A stretch of DNA of 64,000 nt from Pseudomonas sp. R5(2019). GTDB taxonomy: Bacteria > Pseudomonadota > Gammaproteobacteria > Pseudomonadales > Pseudomonadaceae. Below the pieces are notes generated by a model that saw only the letters and a program-made list of their open reading frames with translations, was not told the DNA's origin and searched no databases. How positions within the stretch are numbered: the stretch's first letter is position 1; every line of letters starts with the position of its first letter. Made by a program: the position numbers and the translations under genes. Below are positions 19,468 through 28,891 of this stretch, one piece after another. The stretch lies in contig NZ_JAAAMT010000019.1 of the NCBI RefSeq assembly GCF_009905435.1, forward strand, positions 1 through 64,000. Direction: 5' to 3'.

Positions 19468-19749
19468 TCAGCGATCAGGCACCATCAGTGCACACAGCGT
19501 GGCCACCGCTGACAGCATCTGTGCGCCGGGCCTTTCCAGGCCTTTATCCGGCACCACCAGCAGCTGCTCATCTTGCACCGCTCGCAGCGCCAACACTCCC
19601 CCGGCGTCATCAGCAACAGGTCCGGGCGCAAGGCAATCAAGCGCTCCATGTCTACCTACCCGTAACGCCCCACCGAAGGCAGCGAAGCCAAGGCAGCCGG
19701 GCGCTCACCCGCATCCAGCACGCCCAGCAGCCAGCAGCCAGCAGCGCAT
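19468..19749 (-). pseudogene. btuF: Decayed cobalamin-binding periplasmic protein (btuF-like)
   Basis: Reading leftward, an ATG at 19749 overlaps the stop of the previous gene (ATGA), but frame is soon lost. One frame then reads LLGVLDAGERPAALASLPSVGRYG, stop TAG, VDMERLIALRPDLLLMTPGE; the neighbouring frame resumes with LVVPDKGLERPGAQMLSAV and ends at TGA 19468-19470. These pieces match the N-terminal third and the C-terminus of BtuF-type vitamin B12 binding proteins, with a large internal deletion, a nonsense codon and frameshifts. P. aeruginosa, as I recall, has an intact gene of this type at the same place beside dxs and ribA. Confidence 0.7.
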
Positions 19750-20168
19750 CACCCGAGTTGACGCGGAATACGGTAGAGGTAAAGCAGCACGACGCTGGAG
19801 AACGCCAGCAGTATCAGCGGCACCGCTTCCAGGCCGACGAATACCGCCAGGGCAGCCACCCAGGCGGGCAGCGCAGCGTAAAGAAAGGCAAGGCGGCGAA
19901 CCCGCGCCAGTTCGATCCAGGCGCCCGGTTCTTCAGGGGTATCGAGCGCCTTCTGGGTCGCGATCAACGCGCGCTTGTAGGCACCGAAACGTGGAAGGCT
20001 GAGAAACATCGAGGCGATGCCGGCAATAAAGAACGGCATCGCCAAAATGGGCAGGATGGGCTCGCCTTGGCCAAACGCCCAGTTGAATACCAGCAAAGGC
20101 GCCAGCGCGACCACCAGGTGTTGCCACCAGGAAACGGCCAGCCGCCGACGCACTTGCAGGCGGGTCAC
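19749..20168 (-). CDS. Conserved membrane protein of unknown function
   Basis: 139 residues with four likely membrane segments (about 12-30, 38-60, 95-110, 113-133) separated by a basic/acidic cytoplasmic loop. It overlaps the end of ribA by four bases and the remnant btuF start by three, so the genes were one translationally coupled operon. The position matches the small membrane protein next to ribA in P. aeruginosa. No function is known. Confidence 0.75.
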   Translation of the reverse strand: MTRLQVRRRLAVSWWQHLVVALAPLLVFNWAFGQGEPILPILAMPFFIAGIASMFLSLPRFGAYKRALIATQKALDTPEEPGAWIELARVRRLAFLYAALPAWVAALAVFVGLEAVPLILLAFSSVVLLYLYRIPRQLG

Positions 20169-20782
20169 GCCGACCCGACCTCACCCTGGTGCTCATTGCC
20201 CATCATGTGGCCGAGCTTGCCGGCCTTGGTGGCCAGGTAGTGTTTGTTGTGCGGGTTGTGACCCGTGTGCAGCGGCACGCGCTCGGCAATGGTGATGCCC
20301 ATGCTGGTCATGGCCTTGACCTTGCGCGGGTTGTTGGTCATCAGTCGCAGCGACTGCACGCCCAGGTGCTCGAGCATCGGCAGGCACATGGCGTAGTCAC
20401 GCTGGTCGGCAGCAAAGCCCAGGCGCTCGTTGGCCTCGACAGTATCAGCGCCACCGTCTTGCAGCTCGTATGCGCGGATCTTGTTCAACAGGCCAATACC
20501 GCGGCCTTCCTGACGCAGGTACAGCAATACGCCACGACCTTCGCGGGCGATGGCCTGCAAGGCCGCCTCAAGCTGGGAACCGCAATCACAACGCTGGCTG
20601 AACAGCGCATCGCCGGTCAGGCACTCGGAATGCAGGCGGCCCAGTACGGGCTGGCCATCGGCCACGTCACCCAGGCTGAGCACGACGTGCTCGCGGCCAG
20701 TGGCTTCGTCGAGAAAACCATGCATGGTGAATCGGGCAAAGGGGGTGGGCAGCTGAGAAGCGGCAACGAAGACGACGGGCAC
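20165..20782 (-). CDS. ribA: GTP cyclohydrolase II
   Basis: 205 residues. It opens GTP to the first riboflavin precursor. The zinc site is complete in [17 protein letters not shown], and the catalytic region [20 protein letters not shown] is intact. The end [15 protein letters not shown] is typical. This is the real cyclohydrolase of the window; the C-terminal domain of RibB below lacks the zinc cysteines. It leads a small operon with the membrane protein and the dead btuF gene. Confidence 0.97.
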   Translation of the reverse strand: MPVVFVAASQLPTPFARFTMHGFLDEATGREHVVLSLGDVADGQPVLGRLHSECLTGDALFSQRCDCGSQLEAALQAIAREGRGVLLYLRQEGRGIGLLNKIRAYELQDGGADTVEANERLGFAADQRDYAMCLPMLEHLGVQSLRLMTNNPRKVKAMTSMGITIAERVPLHTGHNPHNKHYLATKAGKLGHMMGNEHQGEVGSA

Positions 20783-20887
20783 CGTGTGCTCCTGATCTGA
20801 ACTGAAAAATGACAGGTGGGCATTGTAACAGCAGCGTGGTGTACACGCTTAGGCTGAATTGTTGGCAATACCTATCGGAAAGTTGGA

Positions 20888-21640
20888 TTACTTTTTCGCC
20901 GAAACCTCGACGTTATCGAAGGGATACGGCTGCTCCCAACGCGCGAATATCTTGCGCAGCTGCCCGCTTTGCACCAGCGATTCCATGCGCTTGTCGAAGA
21001 TCGCCATCAGCTCGCGACCACGCGCGGTGTTGGCGAACGCCAGGTACAGGGGCAGCTCGGCGATATGGGTCATGCGAAATTTGCTCGGGTCGCTGGAATG
21101 CTCGACCACATATTCGACTTCAGTCTGGGCGTCGATATAAAAGTCAGTGCGATCATGCTCAAGCATCGAGGCGATGCCGGTGCGCCGCTGCACTTCGTCG
21201 AAACGGCTGACATTGGGCAGGTACTTCTCGTACCCGTAACCCCGCACCCAGGAGAGCCGATGGTTGCCCACTGTTTCGAGTGTTGGCACGACCTTGCTGG
21301 TCAAGCCCAGTGCGTAGATATGATCGACATCGAAATGCCAGCGAGGATAAAGATTATCGGCATTTTCATTCTGATAGGAGCCCACCCAGGCATCGGCCTC
21401 ATCTTTCTTGACCAACCCGACTGCGCGGAAATACGGAGCGCTGCGGATCTTTACGGCAACACCGGCCGGCTGGAAGACTTCGCGCAATACGTCCCAGGCC
21501 AGGCCCGTGCCGTCAGCGTTGGTGTAGTCCAACCACTCCTCGCTCGCCAGCCTGACTTGCGTCGGCTGCCCACCGGGCTCTGCCGCCCACGCACCTGCAC
21601 ACAGCATCCAGAGCAGCGCTATCCATCGCCATCCACGCAT
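20888..21640 (-). CDS. Periplasmic solute-binding protein, SBP_bac_3 type
   Basis: 250 residues from ATG 21640, which has AAGGAG six bases upstream; the GTG at 21661 would overlap pgpA. A signal peptide ends near Ala19-Ala20 (LWMLCAGAWAAEPGG). The rest resembles amino-acid ABC binding proteins (LAWDVLREVFQPAGVAVKI, then IASMLEHDRTDFYID), but no permease or ATPase is nearby. Such orphan proteins in pseudomonads may be sensors or lone binders. It follows pgpA after 10 bases. Confidence 0.8.
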   Translation of the reverse strand: MRGWRWIALLWMLCAGAWAAEPGGQPTQVRLASEEWLDYTNADGTGLAWDVLREVFQPAGVAVKIRSAPYFRAVGLVKKDEADAWVGSYQNENADNLYPRWHFDVDHIYALGLTSKVVPTLETVGNHRLSWVRGYGYEKYLPNVSRFDEVQRRTGIASMLEHDRTDFYIDAQTEVEYVVEHSSDPSKFRMTHIAELPLYLAFANTARGRELMAIFDKRMESLVQSGQLRKIFARWEQPYPFDNVEVSAKK

Positions 21641-21650
21641 TCCTTTCTCC

Positions 21651-22154
21651 TTAGGTGACACCCCACACCAGCAACTGCATGGTCAGCCAGGCAAAGACAC
21701 CGGCCAGCACATCGTCGAGCATGATACCGACCCCACCGTGCACATGGCGATCGATCCAGCGGATCGGCCACGGCTTGAGAATATCGAAAAACCGGAAGGC
21801 AACGAAGCCCGCCAACAACCAATACCAGCCTTCAGGCACCAGCCACAAGGTGATCCACATGCCGACCATTTCGTCCCAGACGATGCCTTCATGGTCGTGA
21901 ACGCGCAGATCATCGGCGACCTTGCCGCACAGCCAGAAGCCGAACAGCATGGTGATGCCCAGCATCAGCCAGTAGCCCCAGTCGGGGAGCATCTGCCAAA
22001 GCGGCACAAACGGCAAGGCAACCAGCGAGCCCCAAGTGCCCGGGGCCTTTGGCAGGGTTCCAGAACCGAAGCCAAAGGCCAGAAAATGCCAGGGATTGCG
22101 CCAGACCGTAGGCGGTACGTTCTCGGCCGGAACCTGGTTGGGGTGATCGGTCAC
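21651..22154 (-). CDS. pgpA: Phosphatidylglycerophosphatase A
   Basis: 167 residues. It removes the phosphate from phosphatidylglycerophosphate in the inner membrane. The sequence shows GFGSGTLPKAPGTWGSL near the N-terminus, the acidic DDLRVHDHEGIVWDEMVGMW and several membrane helices. It overlaps thiL by four bases (ATGA) at the end of the nusB-thiL-pgpA operon. Confidence 0.95.
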   Translation of the reverse strand: MTDHPNQVPAENVPPTVWRNPWHFLAFGFGSGTLPKAPGTWGSLVALPFVPLWQMLPDWGYWLMLGITMLFGFWLCGKVADDLRVHDHEGIVWDEMVGMWITLWLVPEGWYWLLAGFVAFRFFDILKPWPIRWIDRHVHGGVGIMLDDVLAGVFAWLTMQLLVWGVT

Positions 22155-23116
22155 GGTGACTCCCGAAAATGTTGATAACCCCGGGTAGCCGGGGTGATGT
22201 CCTGTCCTTGTGCGTCAACCAGCGTCACACCCTGCCCCTCAAGCACCTGGCCCACCACCGTGATCGGCCAGCCCGCGGCGAGCAGGCCCGGGAGCTGGGC
22301 CGGCGGCAAGGTGAAGGCCAACACATAGTCATCGCCACCGGCCAGGGCGGCTTGCTGCGCGCCGGCAACACCGAGGAAACCTCGCAAGGCGGATGACAGC
22401 GGGACCTTGTCGAGCTCGACCTGCAAGGCAACCTGAGACGCGCGGGAAATATGCCCGCAGTCGGCCAGCAAGCCATCGGAGATGTCCAGCGCCGCGCTGG
22501 CCTTGCCACGCAAGGCGATGCCGAGCGACAGCTGTGGCGAAGGCGACCAGTAATGCGCGAGCAGCGGCTCGGCCAGCTCAGGTTCGGCCGCGCGTTCACC
22601 GAGCACCAGCGGCAGCGCACCGGCGGCATTGCCCAGATCGCCGCCGACGCAAAGCAGATCACCCACTTTCGCGCCGGAACGGGTCAATGCCTGACCGCTC
22701 GGCACACGACCGAACACCGTTACGGTCAGGCTCAATGGGCCGCGCGTAGTGTCACCGCCGATCAGGCTCAGCCGGCAGTGTTGGGCCATGCGGTTCAAAC
22801 CGCTGGCGTAGGCCTGCAGCCAATCGGCTTCAACCGTCGGCAAGGTCAGGGCAAGGGTAAAACCGACGGGCGTGGCGCCCATGGCGGCAAGGTCGCTGGC
22901 GGCAACGGCAAGGGAGCGCTGGCCCAGCAGAAAAGGGTCGCTGATGGCGGGAAAATGCACCCCGGCCACCAGGGTGTCGGTCGAAATGGCCAGCTGTTCG
23001 CCAGCCGCTACCGACAGCAAGGCGCAGTCATCGCCGATCCCCAGCGCCACGCCTTCGCCCGCTTGCGCACAAGGCGCCGCGGCGAAGTAGTGTCGGATCA
23101 GCTCAAACTCGCCCAT
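22151..23116 (-). CDS. thiL: Thiamine-monophosphate kinase
   Basis: 321 residues from ATG 23116 (MGEFELI, the common family start). It makes thiamine diphosphate. AIR-synthase-fold motifs are present: GIGDDCALL, STDTLVAGVHF, ASDLAAMGATP and DISDGLLADCGHI. It lies between nusB and pgpA on one strand. Confidence 0.97.
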   Translation of the reverse strand: MGEFELIRHYFAAAPCAQAGEGVALGIGDDCALLSVAAGEQLAISTDTLVAGVHFPAISDPFLLGQRSLAVAASDLAAMGATPVGFTLALTLPTVEADWLQAYASGLNRMAQHCRLSLIGGDTTRGPLSLTVTVFGRVPSGQALTRSGAKVGDLLCVGGDLGNAAGALPLVLGERAAEPELAEPLLAHYWSPSPQLSLGIALRGKASAALDISDGLLADCGHISRASQVALQVELDKVPLSSALRGFLGVAGAQQAALAGGDDYVLAFTLPPAQLPGLLAAGWPITVVGQVLEGQGVTLVDAQGQDITPATRGYQHFRESP

Positions 23117-23134
23117 GGGGTACAAGCGCCAGGA

Positions 23135-23635
23135 TCAGCGCTTGAAAGCCTTCACTTCGGCGTCACGCAGACGCGGTGCCAGCTTGTCCAGAACCCCGTT
23201 GACGAACTTGTGGCCGTCGGTGGATCCGTAAACCTTGGCAAGCTCGATACCTTCGTTGATCACCACGCGGTACGGTACGTCCAGACGGGCCATCAACTCC
23301 CAGGTGGACAGACGCAACACGGCCAGTTCGACCGGGTCGAGTTCTTCGAGGGCAAGGTCCATGCAAGGCTTGAGTGCTTCGTCGATTTCGGCCTTTTTCG
23401 ACGGAACCCCGTGGAGGATCTCGCGGAAATAAGCACCATCGACATCGCTGAAATCGTTATCGACCCGAAACTGCGCTTCGATCTCGTTCAGCGAGTGCTT
23501 GGCCATGTGCCATTGATACAGAGCCTGGGTCGCGAGCTGACGGGCTTCGCGACGCTTGGCGCTCTTCGAGGGCTTGCCAGCATCCGCAGGTTTTGGATCG
23601 CGCGGGTTGAAACGATCGCTTTCGTCGCTAATCAC
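23135..23635 (-). CDS. nusB: Transcription antitermination factor NusB
   Basis: 166 residues, a small all-helical protein that binds boxA RNA with S10 (NusE) during rRNA antitermination. [15 protein letters not shown] near 32-46 and [27 protein letters not shown] near the end are diagnostic. The N-terminus overlaps the end of ribH by four bases. Confidence 0.97.
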   Translation of the reverse strand: MISDESDRFNPRDPKPADAGKPSKSAKRREARQLATQALYQWHMAKHSLNEIEAQFRVDNDFSDVDGAYFREILHGVPSKKAEIDEALKPCMDLALEELDPVELAVLRLSTWELMARLDVPYRVVINEGIELAKVYGSTDGHKFVNGVLDKLAPRLRDAEVKAFKR

Positions 23636-24108
23636 TTGGCCTCCAACTGCGCCAGCAGGCTGACCATTTCCAGAGCGGACAGGGCAGCTTCAGCACCTTT
23701 GTTGCCGGCCTTGGTGCCGGAACGCTCGATGGCCTGTTCGATCGAGTCGACAGTCAGGACGCCGAAGGAGACCGGTACACCGAACTCCATGGACACCTGG
23801 GCCAGGCCTTTGGTGCACTCACCTGCCACGTATTCGAAATGCGGCGTACCACCACGGATGACTGCACCCAGGGCGATGATCGCGGCGTATTCGCTTTGTT
23901 GAGCGACTTTCTGTGCAACCAGCGGAATCTCGAAGGCGCCAGGGGCACGGATGATGGTGATGTCGCTTTCGCTCACACCGTGGCGAACCAGGGCGTCAAC
24001 GGCACCGCTCACCAGGCTTTCGACGACGAAGCTGTTGAAGCGGCCAACCACCAAAGCATAGCGACCTTTGGGGGCAATGAAGGTACCTTCGATGGTCTTC
24101 AGGGTCAT
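23632..24108 (-). CDS. ribH: 6,7-dimethyl-8-ribityllumazine synthase
   Basis: 158 residues. It condenses the ribA/ribD product with the ribB product to lumazine. Visible motifs are [50 protein letters not shown] and [11 protein letters not shown]. It is called ribE in some Pseudomonas annotations. A GC-rich stem-loop (24134-24153) separates it from ribB. Confidence 0.97.
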   Translation of the reverse strand: MTLKTIEGTFIAPKGRYALVVGRFNSFVVESLVSGAVDALVRHGVSESDITIIRAPGAFEIPLVAQKVAQQSEYAAIIALGAVIRGGTPHFEYVAGECTKGLAQVSMEFGVPVSFGVLTVDSIEQAIERSGTKAGNKGAEAALSALEMVSLLAQLEAK

Positions 24109-24133
24109 TGGGGCAATCTCATCTTAAAGAGCC

Positions 24134-24153
24134 AGGCCGCTTCAAGGCGGCCT
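24134..24153 (-). other. Stem-loop between ribB and ribH
   Basis: AGGCCGC and GCGGCCT flank a six-base loop. There is no T-run after it on the transcribed strand, so it is more likely an mRNA-stability or processing hairpin than a terminator. This 89-base gap does not contain an FMN riboswitch. Confidence 0.5.
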
Positions 24154-24197
24154 GTAAGGGTCTGGGTCACGAGTTCAGGTCAGTAAACTGCCTGCCT

Positions 24198-25289
24198 TCA
24201 TTCAGAGGGCACGTATTCTACAACTTCCAGATCGAATCCGGATATCGCATTGAACTTCATTGGCGAACTCATCAGGCGCATTTTGCGTACGCCCAGGTCG
24301 CGAAGAATCTGCGAACCGGCACCGACGATGCTGTAGGTGGTCGGGGTTTTGCTGGTGACGGCCTCTGCGGTTTCGCGAATATGCGCCAGCAATACGTCGC
24401 CATCGAGCGGGTGGCCCAGCAACAGCACCACACCGCTGCCAGCCTCGGCCACGGCGCTCATGGCGGCGCGCAGGCTCCAGCGGCCGGGCTGCTTGACCAT
24501 CAGCAGGTCGCGCAGCGGGTCCATATTGTGAACTCGGACCAGGGTCGGTTTATCGCCGCAAATGGTGCCCAGGGTCAGTGCCATGTGCACATCGCCTTCG
24601 ACCGAATCGCGGTAGGTAACCAGGTTGAATTGGCCCAGCTCGCTGTCCAGCGGCTGCTCGGCAATCCGCTGAACGGTACGCTCATGAATCATCCGGTAGT
24701 GGATCAGGTCGGCGATGGTGCCGATCTTGATGTTGTGCTCGGCGGCGAAGGTTTCCAGTTCTGCGCGACGGGACATGGTGCCGTCGTCATTCATCACTTC
24801 GCAGATCACGCCGCTGGGCTCGAAACCGGCCATGCGTGCCAGGTCGCAAGCGGCTTCGGTGTGCCCGGCACGGGCCAGGGTACCGCCGGCCTGGGCCATC
24901 AGCGGGAAGATATGGCCCGGGCTGACAATGTCTTCAGCCTTGGCATCTCGGGCAGCGGCGGCCTGTACGGTGCGCGCGCGGTCAGCCGCCGAAATGCCGG
25001 TGGTGACGCCTTCGGCCGCTTCGATCGAGACGGTGAACTTGGTGCCAAAGCCCGAGCCGTTGCGTGGCGCCATCAACGGCAGCTTGAGCAGCTCGCAGCG
25101 CTCGCGGGTCATGGGCATGCAGATCAAGCCACGAGCGTGCTTGGCCATGAAGTTGATGTGTTCCGCCTTGCAGCATTCGGCGGCCATGATCAGGTCGCCT
25201 TCGTTCTCGCGGTCTTCGTCATCCATCAGGATGACCATCTTGCCTTGGCGAATGTCTTCGACCAGTTCTTCGATGCTGTTGAGCGCCAC
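24198..25289 (-). CDS. ribB: 3,4-dihydroxy-2-butanone 4-phosphate synthase with degenerate cyclohydrolase domain
   Basis: 363 residues. The first ~200 form the DHBP synthase, which makes the four-carbon unit of riboflavin: DDEDRENEGDLIMAAE, FMAKHARGLICMPM and GHTEAACDLARMAG are clear. The C-terminal ~150 resemble GTP cyclohydrolase II, but the CxxxxxxxxxxCxC zinc site is absent, so this part is probably inactive. The separate intact ribA agrees with that. Confidence 0.95.
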   Translation of the reverse strand: MALNSIEELVEDIRQGKMVILMDDEDRENEGDLIMAAECCKAEHINFMAKHARGLICMPMTRERCELLKLPLMAPRNGSGFGTKFTVSIEAAEGVTTGISAADRARTVQAAAARDAKAEDIVSPGHIFPLMAQAGGTLARAGHTEAACDLARMAGFEPSGVICEVMNDDGTMSRRAELETFAAEHNIKIGTIADLIHYRMIHERTVQRIAEQPLDSELGQFNLVTYRDSVEGDVHMALTLGTICGDKPTLVRVHNMDPLRDLLMVKQPGRWSLRAAMSAVAEAGSGVVLLLGHPLDGDVLLAHIRETAEAVTSKTPTTYSIVGAGSQILRDLGVRKMRLMSSPMKFNAISGFDLEVVEYVPSE

Positions 25290-25305
25290 GCGGCACCCCC
25301 TTTCT

Positions 25306-25968
25306 TCAGGACTTCAGGTAGCCGTTGGCGGCCAGGAAACTTTCGGTAATGCCACCCTTGGCAGGCTCGGCGGCCTTGTCACCGAGCAGCAGGCGCTCCA
25401 GGTAACGGGCCAGCAGGTCGACTTCCAGGTTGACGCGACGACCCGGGCGGTAGTCAGCCATGATGGTTTCGGCCAGGGTGTGCGGAACGATGGTCAGTTC
25501 GAACTCGGCGCCATCGACGGCGTTCACGGTCAGGCTGGTGCCATCAACGGTGATCGAGCCTTTGTGCGCAATATACTTGGCCAACTCTTTCGGGGCCCGT
25601 ACGCGGAACTGGATGGCGCGGGCGTTATCACTGCGCGACACGACTTCACCGACGCCGTCGACATGGCCGCTGACCAGATGGCCGCCCAGGCGGGTGGTCG
25701 GGGTCAGGGCTTTTTCCAGGTTGACCGGGCTGCCGCTCTTGAGGTCGTCGAAGGCGGTGCAGTCCAGGGTTTCGCGGCTGACGTCAGCCCAGAAGCCGTC
25801 GCCTGGCAGTTCAACGGCAGTCAGGCAGACCCCATTGACGGCGATGCTGTCGCCCAGTTTCACGTCGGCGAGGTCGAGCTTGCCGGTTTCGACATACACG
25901 CGTACGTCGCCGCCCTTGGGCGTCAGGGAGCGGATGCTGCCGATGGATTCGATGATGCCGGTAAACAT
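25306..25968 (-). CDS. ribE: Riboflavin synthase, alpha subunit
   Basis: 220 residues from ATG 25968, preceded by GAGGAGGACTC. It converts two lumazines to riboflavin. Two tandem repeats of the lumazine-binding fold are seen, each with a GxxVNxxCL/GxSLTVN pattern: DSIAVNGVCLTAV and GSITVDGTSLTVNAV. The N-terminus MFTGIIES is typical. It is named ribC in some annotations. Confidence 0.97.
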   Translation of the reverse strand: MFTGIIESIGSIRSLTPKGGDVRVYVETGKLDLADVKLGDSIAVNGVCLTAVELPGDGFWADVSRETLDCTAFDDLKSGSPVNLEKALTPTTRLGGHLVSGHVDGVGEVVSRSDNARAIQFRVRAPKELAKYIAHKGSITVDGTSLTVNAVDGAEFELTIVPHTLAETIMADYRPGRRVNLEVDLLARYLERLLLGDKAAEPAKGGITESFLAANGYLKS

Positions 25969-26013
25969 GAGTCCTCCTCGAGAACAAGGCTGGCGCTGAG
26001 CGCAAGCCACCAA

Positions 26014-27147
26014 TTATACGCTGACTGATGGCACCGGAATGGCAGTGACTCTCCAGTCATCGCCCACCGCGCGCATTTCTGTGATTTTCAACGCTGGCGC
26101 ATCACGCATCTGCGCCAGCGGCCAGTCCAGCAAGGGCCGTGCGCTGGAGCCGAGAAACTTGCCAGCCACGAACAACTGGAATTCATCCACCAGCCCTTGC
26201 GCGGCAAAAGCCCCCGCCAGGCGCGGGCCGGCTTCCACCAGCAATTCGTTGACGCCGCGCCGCCCCAGTTCGGCCAGCAGGCCGGGCAGGTCTACCTGAC
26301 CGTCCGCGCCGGGCATCGCCAGCACCTCAATGCCAGCGGCCTGGTAGCGGCTGGCGTGCTCGTTCGAGCAGGTCACCACCAGGGCCGGGCCGGCCTGATA
26401 GAACGCGCAATCGAGGGGAAGGCGCAAGCGGCCGTCAATCAGCACGCGCAGTGGCGGGCGAGCGACAGCCAAGGCCGTCGCTTCGCTGTCCAGGCCCAGC
26501 TCATCGGCGCGCACCGTCATCCGGGCGTTGTCGGCAATAACACTTTCAGCGCTGGTCAGGACCACGCTGGAGCGTGCGCGCAGGCGCTGTACGGCCGAAC
26601 GGGCTGCGGGGCCAGTGATCCACTGGCTTTCTCCGCTGGCCATCGCCGTGCGGCCATCCAGGCTCATCGCCAGTTTGACCCGAACAAACGGCAGGCCCCG
26701 CTCCATGCGCTTGATGAAGCCGACATTCAGCGCCCGCGCCTCGCTCTCGAGCACCCCGCTGCTGACCTCGATGCCGGCCGCTGCCAGACGCGCCAGGCCA
26801 CTGCCGGCCACTTGCGGGTTAGGGTCCTGCATGGCCGCGACCATGCGCCCTACACCAGCCTTGACCAGCGCATCGGCACAGGGCGGCGTGCGCCCGTGGT
26901 GGCTGCACGGTTCGAGCGTCACATACGCGGTGGCGCCCCGGGCGCGCTCACCGGCCTGGCGCAGGGCGTGCACTTCAGCGTGTGGCTCGCCGGCACGCAC
27001 ATGCCAGCCTTCGCCGACGATCTGGCCATTTTGAACAATCACGCAGCCCACCCGTGGGTTGGGGTGGGTCGAATACAGCCCCTTGCGCGCCAGTTCCAGC
27101 GCACGCGCCATGTAATGAGCGTCGAGCACCGCTTGCTCTGTGGACAT
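26014..27147 (-). CDS. ribD: Riboflavin biosynthesis deaminase/reductase
   Basis: About 377 residues from ATG 27147; a GTG at 27153 overlapping the nrdR stop (GTGA) is an alternative. The N-terminal zinc deaminase shows EPHAEVHALRQAG and LEPCSHHGRTPPCADAL. The C-terminal reductase begins near 150 with FVRVKLAMSLDGRTAMASG. It performs the second and third steps after RibA. Confidence 0.97.
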   Translation of the reverse strand: MSTEQAVLDAHYMARALELARKGLYSTHPNPRVGCVIVQNGQIVGEGWHVRAGEPHAEVHALRQAGERARGATAYVTLEPCSHHGRTPPCADALVKAGVGRMVAAMQDPNPQVAGSGLARLAAAGIEVSSGVLESEARALNVGFIKRMERGLPFVRVKLAMSLDGRTAMASGESQWITGPAARSAVQRLRARSSVVLTSAESVIADNARMTVRADELGLDSEATALAVARPPLRVLIDGRLRLPLDCAFYQAGPALVVTCSNEHASRYQAAGIEVLAMPGADGQVDLPGLLAELGRRGVNELLVEAGPRLAGAFAAQGLVDEFQLFVAGKFLGSSARPLLDWPLAQMRDAPALKITEMRAVGDDWRVTAIPVPSVSV

Positions 27148-27149
27148 GT

Positions 27150-27614
27150 TCACTCTTTAGCCGGCTCGCGGGCCAGTCGGTCAATTTCTTCGCGAAATTC
27201 ATCAAGGTCCTGGAAGCGCCGGTAGACCGAGGCGAAGCGGATATACGCCACTTCGTCGAGCTTTTGCAGCTCCGTCATCACCAGCTCGCCGACGACCAGC
27301 GATTTGACTTCCCGCTCGCCGGTGGCGCGCAGCTTGTGCTTGATATGGGCCAGCGCCGCTTCCAGGCGCTCTACACTGACAGGGCGTTTTTCCAGCGCGC
27401 GCTGCATGCCGGCGCGCAGTTTTTCTTCGTCGAACGGCTGACGGCTGCCGTCTTGCTTGATCAGGCGCGGCAACACCAGCTCAGCGGTTTCGAACGTGGT
27501 AAAGCGCTCGCCGCAGGCGACGCATTCACGGCGACGGCGCACTTGCTCGCCCTCGGCGACCAGTCGCGAGTCGATGACCTTGGTGTCGTTGGCACCGCAG
27601 AAGGGACAGTGCAT
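27150..27614 (-). CDS. nrdR: Transcriptional repressor NrdR
   Basis: 154 residues from ATG 27614; upstream in-frame starts would precede the conserved MHCPFCG. The zinc ribbon uses Cys3, Cys6, Cys31 and Cys34, followed by an ATP-cone domain ([20 protein letters not shown]). NrdR senses ATP/dATP and represses ribonucleotide reductase genes. It leads the rib operon, as in many gammaproteobacteria. Confidence 0.97.
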   Translation of the reverse strand: MHCPFCGANDTKVIDSRLVAEGEQVRRRRECVACGERFTTFETAELVLPRLIKQDGSRQPFDEEKLRAGMQRALEKRPVSVERLEAALAHIKHKLRATGEREVKSLVVGELVMTELQKLDEVAYIRFASVYRRFQDLDEFREEIDRLAREPAKE

Positions 27615-27722
27615 GGTGGCAGGCAACAAAAAAAGGGAGGGCCATGGTAGCGCATCCCACTGGCAAGACAAGTCAAAGGGGTTACCATCGGCGCAGGAAT
27701 TATTCCCCCGCAGGAGACATCA

Positions 27723-28169
27723 ATGTCATTTCGAGCACTCGTTTTGCTCGGGCTCGCCAGCCTGCTTGCTGCATGCAGCAGCGATGCGCCCAAACCGGAT
27801 CAGAGCAAACCCGTGGTCCAGGCAACGGCCAAGGTCCCGACCTACGCCCCCCTGCCCGCCTATCAGCGGGAACTGAGTGGCACCCTGCTGGGTATACCGG
27901 CCGGTGCGCAAGTCGAGTTGGCGCTGCTGGTCATCGATGATCGCAGCCGCCCGCAAAAACTATTGGCCAGCAGCACCCTCGACGGCACCAATCAGCCGCT
28001 GCCGTTCCAGCTGCGCTTCAACCCGGAAGCCTTCCCGGCCGGGGCAAGGGTTGAGCTGCGCGGGCGCGCCAGCCAGTCGGGCCAGCTGATTCTGCACCTG
28101 CCGGCCGTGCGCATCGTCCAGGCCATTACCCAGGCCCTCGGCCCGTTGCGTCTGGAGAATGCACCTTAA
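27723..28169 (+). CDS. YbaY-family lipoprotein
   Basis: 148 residues. The signal ends in a lipobox (LLAAC, Cys at 18). The rest matches the YbaY fold used by pilotin-like lipoproteins: [23 protein letters not shown] and [23 protein letters not shown]. The partner is unknown. A gene of this kind stands in the same position in related strains. It overlaps the next gene by one base. Confidence 0.8.
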   Translation: MSFRALVLLGLASLLAACSSDAPKPDQSKPVVQATAKVPTYAPLPAYQRELSGTLLGIPAGAQVELALLVIDDRSRPQKLLASSTLDGTNQPLPFQLRFNPEAFPAGARVELRGRASQSGQLILHLPAVRIVQAITQALGPLRLENAP

Positions 28170-28822
28170 TGCCTTTGACGCGTTTGCAGTCGGCCTTGAG
28201 CACCTTGCTGGGCGATGCCCGGCTTGTGGTCAGCGAACTTCCTGATTGCCCTCTGAAGCTGTGGCTGATCGATGCGCAGAACATGGACCGCGCCTTCAGC
28301 CCGGAAGAAACCCGCCGGATTCTCGAAGAGCCACCTTATTGGAGCTTCTGCTGGGCCAGTGGCCTGGCGCTGGCGCGGTTTCTGGCCGAACAGCCGCACT
28401 GGGTCGCCGGCAAGCGTGTACTGGATTTCGGCAGTGGCTCCGGAATCGCCGCCATTGCCGCCGCCAAGGCCGGTGCTCTGGAAGTAGTGGCCTGCGACCT
28501 TGACCCGTTGGCCCTGGCTGCCTGCCGGGCCAATGCCGAACTCAATGGCGTTGAACTCACCTATTCGGCGGACTTCTTCGGCGAAGCGGATCGTTTCGAC
28601 CTGATCCTGGTGGCGGACGTGCTCTATGATCGCGCCAATCTGCCATTGCTGGACCACTTCCTCAGTCGCGGCCGGCAGGCGCTGGTAGCCGATTCGCGGG
28701 TGCGCGACTTCCAGCACCCGCTCTACCAACGCCTGGGCAACCTTCAAGCCCTGACCCTGCCTGACCTGATGGAGCCAGAGGAGTTTCGCAGCGTCAGCCT
28801 GTACCACGCCGCCCGCGCCTGA
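28169..28822 (+). CDS. Class I SAM-dependent methyltransferase (ETFB/METTL20-like)
   Basis: 217 residues. The SAM-binding loop is [19 protein letters not shown], with the acidic residue in [11 protein letters not shown] and a [10 protein letters not shown] motif like the protein-lysine methyltransferases of the METTL20 group. The [17 protein letters not shown] stretch preceding the loop is also typical. The likely target is a protein lysine, possibly ETF-beta; this is inference. Often annotated loosely as ribosomal L11 methyltransferase-like. Confidence 0.75.
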   Translation: MPLTRLQSALSTLLGDARLVVSELPDCPLKLWLIDAQNMDRAFSPEETRRILEEPPYWSFCWASGLALARFLAEQPHWVAGKRVLDFGSGSGIAAIAAAKAGALEVVACDLDPLALAACRANAELNGVELTYSADFFGEADRFDLILVADVLYDRANLPLLDHFLSRGRQALVADSRVRDFQHPLYQRLGNLQALTLPDLMEPEEFRSVSLYHAARA

Positions 28823-28891
28823 GCCCAGCCCTTCCGGGCAGCCGCGCGAGCCTTTATAGTTGAACGCATTCACGCATTATCGAGAGTCGCG

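Noticed and set aside
22451..23902. 483-residue frame opposite thiL, nusB and ribH
   Set aside because: Crosses three well-supported genes in antisense; no homology pattern.
24109..24197. FMN riboswitch between ribB and ribH
   Set aside because: The gap is only 89 bases and lacks the conserved RFN core; only a simple stem-loop is present.
24108..25349. 413-residue frame opposite ribB
   Set aside because: Antisense shadow, rich in Gly/His/Gln, with no family motif.
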